A program made the translations under genes and the position numbers. This document shows positions 43,224 through 48,703 of a DNA stretch of 48,703 bases, piece after piece. Source of the DNA: Alphaproteobacteria bacterium (lineage in GTDB: Bacteria > Pseudomonadota > Alphaproteobacteria > Rs-D84 > CACZYB01); assembly GCA_016297965.1 (NCBI GenBank), contig JAEDDP010000007.1, positions 1 through 48,703 of the forward strand, read 5' to 3'. Positions within the stretch are counted from its first letter, which is position 1. Each line of letters begins with the position of its first letter. The notes below the pieces were generated by a model. It was not told the origin of the DNA. It was given only the letters and a program-made list of their open reading frames with translations, and did not search any database.

Positions 43224-43766
43224 ATGGCAAGTAGATTAAAAGAATTATATGATACAAAAATCCGTGCTGAATTGAAAAAACAGCTCGGTTATACAAACGA
43301 GATGCAACTTCCAAAACTTGAAAAAATCGTACTTAATATGGGAGTTGGTGAAGCTGCTACTGATAAAAAGAAACTTGAATCAGCAGTAAAGGATATGACA
43401 GCTATCGCAGGACAAAAAGTTGTTATTACAAAGGCTAAAAAATCTCTTGCAAACTTCAAATTAAAGGAAGGTATGCCAATAGGTTGTAAAGTTACTCTAA
43501 GAAGAGACAGAATGTATGACTTCCTTGACAGACTTGTTAATGTTGCAATGCCAAGAATTCGTGATTTCCGTGGTTTGAATGGTAAATCCTTTGATGGTAA
43601 GGGAAACTATGCTTTCGGTATCAAAGAACAAATCATTTTCCCAGAAATTGATTTTGATAAGATTGATAATATTCGTGGTATGGATATTATAATTTGTACA
43701 ACTGCAAACAATGATAAGGATGCAAAGGCATTGCTTGCTGCCTTTAACTTCCCATTTTATAACTAG
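43224..43766 (+). CDS. rplE: 50S ribosomal protein L5
   Basis: 180 residues. L5 forms the 5S rRNA particle with L18 and contacts P-site tRNA. LPKLEKIVLNMGVGEA, GCKVTLRRDRMYDFLDRLVN and the C-terminal GMDIIICTTANNDKDAKALL are conserved. AAGG stands ahead of the ATG. Confidence 0.98.
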   Translation: MASRLKELYDTKIRAELKKQLGYTNEMQLPKLEKIVLNMGVGEAATDKKKLESAVKDMTAIAGQKVVITKAKKSLANFKLKEGMPIGCKVTLRRDRMYDFLDRLVNVAMPRIRDFRGLNGKSFDGKGNYAFGIKEQIIFPEIDFDKIDNIRGMDIIICTTANNDKDAKALLAAFNFPFYN

Positions 43767-43781
43767 AAAGGATTTTATATA

Positions 43782-44087
43782 ATGTCAAAAGTTAGTTTGA
43801 TTGAAAGAAATAAGAAAAGAATAAAGATGTCAAAGAGTTTAAGCTCAAAAAGACAAAAACTCCTTGACGTTGCAAGAGATAGAAATGCTAAACCAGAAGA
43901 TATTTTTGAAGCAAATCTAAAACTTGCAAAACTTCCAAGAAATTCATCGGTTGTTCGTGTTAGAAATAGATGCGCTCTAAGTGGACGTCCTCGTGGATAT
44001 TACAGAAAATTCGATATTAGCCGTATTGCGCTAAGAGAATTGGCAAGTGAAGGAAAACTTCCTGGTGTAAGAAAATCAAGTTGGTAA
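43782..44087 (+). CDS. rpsN: 30S ribosomal protein S14 (long, zinc-free form)
   Basis: 101 residues, the long proteobacterial form without the CxxC zinc ribbon. S14 assembles late into the 30S head. NRCALSGRPRGYYRKFDISR and LRELASEGKLPGVRKSSW are the family signature and end. AAAGGATT precedes the ATG. Confidence 0.97.
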   Translation: MSKVSLIERNKKRIKMSKSLSSKRQKLLDVARDRNAKPEDIFEANLKLAKLPRNSSVVRVRNRCALSGRPRGYYRKFDISRIALRELASEGKLPGVRKSSW

Positions 44088-44115
44088 TATAAACTAAGAA
44101 AACAAGGGTAAAAAA

Positions 44116-44514
44116 ATGAGTTTTTCAGATACAATTGGTGATATGTTAACAAGAATCAGAAATGGCCAAAAAGCAGGTCTCGCTTCTGTTAAATGTCCTG
44201 CCTCAATTCTTCGTGAGGGTGTTTTAGAAGTTCTTAAAAATGAAGGTTTCATCAAAGGTTATGAAACATCAGAAATAAGAACTGGTGTAAAGGAAATTAG
44301 AATTGATCTTAAATATTTTGAAGGTCAAGGTGCTATAAAAGAAATAACAAGAGTGTCAAAACCAGGAAGAAGACATTATTCAAAAACTGTTGATATTCCA
44401 AAAGTTAAGAATGGTCTTGGTATTGCTATCCTTTCAACATCTGTTGGTATTCTTGCAGATTACGAAGCAAGAAAAAGAAATGTTGGTGGCGAAGTTTTGT
44501 GCTATGTATTCTAA
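44116..44514 (+). CDS. rpsH: 30S ribosomal protein S8
   Basis: 132 residues, standard. S8 binds the central domain of 16S rRNA; in E. coli it represses the spc operon. DTIGDMLTRIRNGQKAG and the C-terminal GLGIAILSTSVGILADYEA with GGEVLCYVF are conserved. AAGGGT is upstream. Confidence 0.98.
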   Translation: MSFSDTIGDMLTRIRNGQKAGLASVKCPASILREGVLEVLKNEGFIKGYETSEIRTGVKEIRIDLKYFEGQGAIKEITRVSKPGRRHYSKTVDIPKVKNGLGIAILSTSVGILADYEARKRNVGGEVLCYVF

Positions 44515-44551
44515 TATGAAAAGTGAAATATAAAGAAAAAGGAAAAATAAA

Positions 44552-45088
44552 ATGTCAAGAGTTGGAAAACATCCAGTTGAAATAGTTGACGGTGTATCAG
44601 TTGAAATCAAAGATGGTCAACTTATTGCGAAAGGTAAAGTTGGTGAAGCTTCTGTAAAGCTTTCAGACCTTGTTGATGTAAAGATTGAAGATAAAAAAGT
44701 TTCTGTTTCTCCAAAGGAAGAAAACAATAAACAAGCTGATATGATGTGGGGTACAATCCGTGCTCTTATTAACAATGCAATCATCGGTGCATCAGTTGGT
44801 TTCTCAAAAACATTGAACTTTATCGGTGTTGGTTATAAAATTGCATTAAAGGGAAATAAACTTGATATGGTTATTGGTTATTCACACAATGTTGAATACA
44901 CAATTCCAGCAGAAGTAAAGGCAGAAGTTGTTTCTCCAACAGAATTGAAATTAACATCTGCAAACAAAGAATTACTTGGTCTTGTTGCTTCCGAAATACG
45001 TTCTTTCCGTGTTCCAGAACCTTACAAGGGTAAAGGTATCAGATACAAGGATGAATATGTACGTAGAAAAGAAGGTAAAAAGAAATAA
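44552..45088 (+). CDS. rplF: 50S ribosomal protein L6
   Basis: 178 residues of two tandem alpha/beta repeats. L6 lies near the factor-binding site. SRVGKHPVEIVDGV, a first-repeat MWGTIRALINNAIIGASVGF and the C-terminal FRVPEPYKGKGIRYKDEYVR are conserved. AAGGAAA precedes the ATG. Confidence 0.98.
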   Translation: MSRVGKHPVEIVDGVSVEIKDGQLIAKGKVGEASVKLSDLVDVKIEDKKVSVSPKEENNKQADMMWGTIRALINNAIIGASVGFSKTLNFIGVGYKIALKGNKLDMVIGYSHNVEYTIPAEVKAEVVSPTELKLTSANKELLGLVASEIRSFRVPEPYKGKGIRYKDEYVRRKEGKKK

Positions 45089-45109
45089 TAAATAAGAAGG
45101 GTTTTTAAA

Positions 45110-45469
45110 ATGGATAGATTAATAAAGTTATCTTTACAAAGAAAAGATAGAAACAGATGGAACTTGAAAGAAGTTAACAAGTCTGACAGACCAAGACTTT
45201 CTGTTCATCGTTCAAATACTCATATTTCTGCTCAAATCATTGATGATTTGAAGGGAATTACAATTTGTGCATTTTCTACACAAAGTAAAGATTTTAAGGG
45301 TGCTAAAACTTCAACTATTGAAGCGGCAGAGGCTGTTGGTGAACAAATTGCTAAACTTGCACTTGCTAAAAATGTAAAAGATGTTGTGTTTGATCGTGGT
45401 TCTTACTACTATCATGGCCGTGTAAAGGCATTGGCTGATGGAGCAAGAAAAGGCGGACTTAATTTTTAA
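45110..45469 (+). CDS. rplR: 50S ribosomal protein L18
   Basis: 119 residues. L18 binds 5S rRNA. RPRLSVHRSNTHISAQIIDD, a central AAEAVGEQIAKLALAKNVKD and the C-terminal VFDRGSYYYHGRVKALADGA are conserved. AAGGGT stands upstream of the ATG. Confidence 0.97.
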   Translation: MDRLIKLSLQRKDRNRWNLKEVNKSDRPRLSVHRSNTHISAQIIDDLKGITICAFSTQSKDFKGAKTSTIEAAEAVGEQIAKLALAKNVKDVVFDRGSYYYHGRVKALADGARKGGLNF

Positions 45470-45493
45470 TTATTACAAATAGGGAAAATAAAA

Positions 45494-46063
45494 ATGGTGA
45501 ATCCTAAAATTAAAACAAAAGAAAAAGATGAAGGTTTAGTAGATAGACTTATCCATGTTAACCGTGTAACAAAAGTTGTAAAGGGTGGTAAAAATTTCTC
45601 TCTTGCTGCTATTGTAGTTGTTGGTGATGGTAAAGGTCGTATCGGTTATGGTACAGGAAAGGCAAAGGAAGTTCCTGATGCTGTAAGAAAAGCAACAGAA
45701 CAAGCAAAACGTAATATGATTCGTGTTCCTTTAAAAGAAGGAAGAACTATCCATCACGATGTTGTTACAAGATATGGTTCTGGAAAGGTTATTCTTCGTT
45801 CCGCTCTACCTGGTACAGGTATCATTGCTGGTGGTCCTATGCGTGCCATTTTTGAAGTTTTGGGAATTCAAGATATTGTTTCAAAATCTCAGGGTTCTTC
45901 AAATCCTCACAATATGTTAAAGGCAACATTTAAGGCTTTGGAAGAACTTTCTTCACCAAAGTTGGTTGCTAACAGACGTGGTTTGAAAATTGGTGAAATT
46001 GTAGGCCGTCGTGATTTGTCAATTGGTGGTTCTATAAATACAGAAACAACAGAAGCTGAATAA
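45494..46063 (+). CDS. rpsE: 30S ribosomal protein S5
   Basis: 189 residues. S5 shapes the mRNA entry channel and decoding fidelity. The N-terminal double-stranded-RNA-binding fold has LVDRLIHVNRVTKVVKGGK; the spectinomycin loop and GDGKGRIGYGTGKAKEVPDA follow; GPMRAIFEVLGIQDIVSKS is typical. A short Thr/Glu tail ends it. The ribosome site is an AGGGAAA. Confidence 0.98.
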   Translation: MVNPKIKTKEKDEGLVDRLIHVNRVTKVVKGGKNFSLAAIVVVGDGKGRIGYGTGKAKEVPDAVRKATEQAKRNMIRVPLKEGRTIHHDVVTRYGSGKVILRSALPGTGIIAGGPMRAIFEVLGIQDIVSKSQGSSNPHNMLKATFKALEELSSPKLVANRRGLKIGEIVGRRDLSIGGSINTETTEAE

Positions 46064-46074
46064 AAGGGTGTAAA

Positions 46075-46263
46075 ATGACAACAAAAAATACAATAAAAGT
46101 AAAGCAAATTGCAAGTGGTTGCGGTCACTTAAAATCTCAAATTGCTACTTTGAAGGGACTTGGTCTTGGAAAGTTAAACAAAGAGAAAGTTTTACTTGAT
46201 ACTCCAGAAATAAGAGGTATGATTAACAAAGTATCTCATTTAGTAAAAATAATTGAAGACTAA
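46075..46263 (+). CDS. rpmD: 50S ribosomal protein L30
   Basis: 62 residues, normal for the bacterial short form. KVKQIASGCGHLKSQIATLK and LGLGKLNKEKVLLDTPEIRG match the family, as does the end VSHLVKIIED. AAAGGGTG precedes the ATG, and the gene sits in its usual place between rpsE and rplO. Confidence 0.95.
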   Translation: MTTKNTIKVKQIASGCGHLKSQIATLKGLGLGKLNKEKVLLDTPEIRGMINKVSHLVKIIED

Positions 46264-46278
46264 TAAGGGTAGGATAAA

Positions 46279-46836
46279 ATGGAACTAAATACAATTAAAG
46301 ATAATAAAGGGGCAAGAAAGTCTCTTTTAAGAGTTGGTCGTGGTATTGGCTCTGGTAAAGGTAAAACTGCTGGACGTGGAAACAAAGGTCAAAAATCCCG
46401 TTCTGGTGTTGCTATAAAAGGTAAGGGCTTTGAAGGAGGTCAAACTCCTATTTACAGAAGACTTCCAAAAAGAGGTTTCAACAATTCTAACTTTACAAAG
46501 GAATTTGCTGTAATCAATCTTGGTGATATCCAATCATTGATTGATGAAAAATTGATAACAGATACAGTAAATGCTGAAATTTTAAAGTCTTTGCACGTTG
46601 TAAATCACTTGAAGGCTGGTCTAAAAGTTCTTGGAACTGGTGAATTGAAATCTGCTATCACAGTAGAAGCAGCTGCGTTTTCTGAAACTGCAAAATCTGC
46701 TATTGAAAAGGTTGGCGGAAAGGTTGTTTGCACAGCAAAAGAAGAAGCTCCAAAGGCTAAAAAAGTAAAATCTGAAAAAGCTGAAAAAACAACAAGAATT
46801 GCAAAGAAATTAGCTTCAAAGAAAGCTGGAAAATAA
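46279..46836 (+). CDS. rplO: 50S ribosomal protein L15
   Basis: 185 residues. L15 binds 23S rRNA late in assembly. GRGIGSGKGKTAGRGNKGQK, then GFEGGQTPIYRRLPKRGFNN and the C-terminal SAIEKVGGKVV are conserved. About 40 additional Lys/Ala/Glu-rich residues extend past the E. coli length of 144. AAGGGT stands ahead of the ATG. Confidence 0.97.
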   Translation: MELNTIKDNKGARKSLLRVGRGIGSGKGKTAGRGNKGQKSRSGVAIKGKGFEGGQTPIYRRLPKRGFNNSNFTKEFAVINLGDIQSLIDEKLITDTVNAEILKSLHVVNHLKAGLKVLGTGELKSAITVEAAAFSETAKSAIEKVGGKVVCTAKEEAPKAKKVKSEKAEKTTRIAKKLASKKAGK

Positions 46837-46866
46837 TTAAGTAAAGAATAAGTAAGGGGTAGGTTT

Positions 46867-48231
46867 ATGGCATCTTTGGCAGAAAAATTAGCATCAAATA
46901 TAACTTTTGATGATTTTAAAAAGGCAACTGATTTAAAGCATAGACTTTTCTTTACCTTACTTATTCTTATTTTGTACAGATTGGGTTCTTTTATTCCACT
47001 TCCTGGAATTGATGCATCTATCGTAAAATCATTTTTTGATAGTCAGTCAAATGGTGGTATTTTAAGTATGTTCGATGTATTCACCGGTGGTTCTTTGTCA
47101 AGGATGACTATTTTTGCATTAAACATTATGCCATACATCTCTGCATCCATTATTATTTCTCTTCTTGCAAGTATTACTCCTTCAATGATGGAGTTGAAGA
47201 AGGAAGGCGAAAGTGGTCGTGAAAAAATGAATCAGTACACTCGTTATTTGACTGTACTTATCTGTATAATTCAAGCTTACGGTATTTCTGTTGGTTTGGA
47301 ACATCTTTCCGGACAGGATGGTGTTTCTGCCGTTATAAATCCAGGTTTATTTTTCAGATTTTCCACAATTGTAAGTCTTCTTGGTGGAACAATGCTTGTT
47401 ATGTGGCTTGGTGAACAAATCACATCTCGTGGTGTTGGTCAGGGAAGTTCTTTGATAATCTTTATTGGTATTATTGCGAACTTGCCATCTGCTGTTGTTA
47501 AGACAATAGAACTTGGAAAGGTTGGCCAAATTCAACCATTGATTATGGTGATTTTGATGGTTTTGCTTGCTGCTGTTGTATTGTTCGTTGTATTTATGGA
47601 ACAAGCACAAAGAAGGATTATGATTCATTATCCAAAACAATCAAATATGATGTATTCTGGATATTCAGCATCATCTTCTCATTTGCCATTAAAACTTAAT
47701 ACTGCTGGTGTAATACCTCCAATTTTTGCTGGTTCTTTGTTGGCAATTCCAGCAATGCTTACATCATTTATTTCTGATAAATCACCTGTTTGGTTGCAAT
47801 TCATTGCAAACCAGTTAAATAGACAAAGTCCAATATACTTTATAATTTATGCTGCACTTATAATTTTCTTCTCTTTCTTCTATACTGCAATTCAGTTTAA
47901 TCCAGAAGAAACTGCGGAAAACTTGAAAAATTACGGTGGCTTTATTCCTGGGGTAAGACCTGGAAAAACAACTGCCGAATATTTGGACTATGTTTTGACA
48001 AGAATTACTGTAATCGGCTCTTTGTACTTAGTTGCATTGTGCTTGCTTCCAGATTTTCTAATAAATAAATTTAATGTACCATTTTATCTTGGTGGAACAA
48101 CATTGTTGATTGTATGTAATGTTATTACTGAAACTGTTGCTCAAATTCAATCTTACTTGATTTCAAATCAATATCAGGGAATATTGAAGGGGGCTTCATC
48201 ACACAAGGTAAAAAGAAGATTTGTGAGGTAG
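46867..48231 (+). CDS. secY: Protein translocase subunit SecY
   Basis: 454 residues with ten membrane helices. SecY is the channel of the SecYEG translocon. LYRLGSFIPLPGID, the plug region GGSLSRMTIFALNIMPYISA, the cytoplasmic LGEQITSRGVGQGSSLIIF and C-terminal QYQGILKGASSHKVKRR fit the family. AAGGGGTAGG precedes the ATG. adk starts 3 bases after its stop. Confidence 0.98.
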   Translation: MASLAEKLASNITFDDFKKATDLKHRLFFTLLILILYRLGSFIPLPGIDASIVKSFFDSQSNGGILSMFDVFTGGSLSRMTIFALNIMPYISASIIISLLASITPSMMELKKEGESGREKMNQYTRYLTVLICIIQAYGISVGLEHLSGQDGVSAVINPGLFFRFSTIVSLLGGTMLVMWLGEQITSRGVGQGSSLIIFIGIIANLPSAVVKTIELGKVGQIQPLIMVILMVLLAAVVLFVVFMEQAQRRIMIHYPKQSNMMYSGYSASSSHLPLKLNTAGVIPPIFAGSLLAIPAMLTSFISDKSPVWLQFIANQLNRQSPIYFIIYAALIIFFSFFYTAIQFNPEETAENLKNYGGFIPGVRPGKTTAEYLDYVLTRITVIGSLYLVALCLLPDFLINKFNVPFYLGGTTLLIVCNVITETVAQIQSYLISNQYQGILKGASSHKVKRRFVR

Positions 48232-48234
48232 TAA

Positions 48235-48703
48235 ATGAAAAAGTATTTTACCTTTATTGGTCCAATAGCCGCAGGCAAGGGGACACAGGCGGAAATAATT
48301 TCCAAAAAATATGGTTTCCTTCACCTTTCAACCGGTCAGATTTTCCGTGATGCCATTGCATCTGGTTCTGAACTTGGAATAAAGGTTAAAAGTATAATTG
48401 ACAGTGGTTTTTTGGTTCCTGATGCCTTAACTAATGAAATTGTAAAAGATATGCTTGGAAAGATTGACTTATCAAAGGGATTTATCCTTGATGGTTACCC
48501 AAGAACTATAAATCAGGTTCATGCTTTGGACGATATGTTGTCCGAATTGGGAATTGAACTTGATGATGCTGTTATGATAACAATTCCCGAAGACGAGATT
48601 GTACGCCGTATTTCCGGACGTTTTTCTTGTGCAAAATGTGGTCAAAATTATCATGACGAATTTAATAAAACAAAAATTGCTGGTGTTTGTGATAACTGTG
48701 GTT
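48235..48703 (+). CDS. adk: Adenylate kinase (3-prime truncated by the window)
   Basis: The first 156 residues are visible. Adk interconverts ATP, AMP and ADP. The P-loop reads GPIAAGKGTQ where the family usually has GPPGAGKGTQ, so one conserved glycine is alanine. HLSTGQIFRDAIASG and GFILDGYPRTINQ are typical. The LID carries CAKC and CDNC, four cysteines that bind structural zinc in many long-form enzymes. The start follows secY by 3 bases, as in many spc operons. The gene runs off the right edge. Confidence 0.95.
   Translation, partial: MKKYFTFIGPIAAGKGTQAEIISKKYGFLHLSTGQIFRDAIASGSELGIKVKSIIDSGFLVPDALTNEIVKDMLGKIDLSKGFILDGYPRTINQVHALDDMLSELGIELDDAVMITIPEDEIVRRISGRFSCAKCGQNYHDEFNKTKIAGVCDNCG

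Noticed and set aside
1..48703. CRISPR arrays, insertion sequences, prophage or integrative elements
   Set aside because: No regularly spaced direct repeats, no transposase, integrase or phage structural genes, and no flanking target duplications were seen.

Overview
This is a 48.7 kb window of AT-rich bacterial chromosome (roughly one third G+C by eye). It has no rRNA, no recognisable tRNA, no CRISPR array and no insertion sequence. The gene set points to a Gram-negative alphaproteobacterium: an AddA-type helicase-nuclease, an SspB-like ClpXP adaptor, zinc-free S4 and long S14 proteins, outer-membrane porins, and an mreC-mreD-mrdA-mrdB block. The low G+C, tight packing and acid-resistance-type operon resemble host-associated (gut) alphaproteobacteria, but that placement is inference. 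A perfect 16-bp parS site at 6813-6828 suggests the segment lies in the origin-proximal part of a chromosome.

Layout. 1-4945 (minus): five genes of a type IVb (R64/TCP-like) pilus system, read from right to left as a PilL/TcpQ-like protein, a PilN secretin lipoprotein, PilO2, PilP, and the start of a further gene cut by the window edge (by position probably the PilQ ATPase). 5060-6136: a general porin. 6202-7696: queH, parS, a strong promoter with a structured leader, and rpsD. 7765-11471 (minus): mnmE and glgP. 11573-15245 (plus): a small unknown gene overlapping addA. 15238-18178 (minus): a small membrane protein, slt and rnhB. 18319-19695: a U32-family protein, probably the tRNA hydroxylation factor TrhP. 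19704-19979 (minus): a small unknown gene.

20193-23629 holds the most notable metabolic block. A pyruvoyl-dependent arginine decarboxylase (Thr52-Ser53 self-cleavage site), an APC arginine/agmatine antiporter and an OprB-type porin have the same three components as the chlamydial aaxABC arginine-acid-resistance system, in the order B-C-A. A bidirectional terminator closes it. 23682-24701 (minus) is a Bax-like glucosaminidase. 24837-29273 is the rod-shape operon mreC-mreD-mrdA(PBP2)-mrdB(RodA), without mreB. 29334-33336 carries a CaCA-type exchanger, sspB (minus), nusB, a small unknown gene (minus), ruvB and ybgC. Two small unknown minus-strand genes follow.

34147-48703 is the str-S10-spc superoperon: rpsL, rpsG, fusA, then (with no tuf, but a long hairpin) rpsJ through secY, and the start of adk, which runs off the right edge. 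Start codons were refined with visible ribosome-binding sites and promoters. rpsD, pilO2 and mreC appear to start with TTG, and three small minus-strand unknown genes sit behind near-identical TTGACA promoters.
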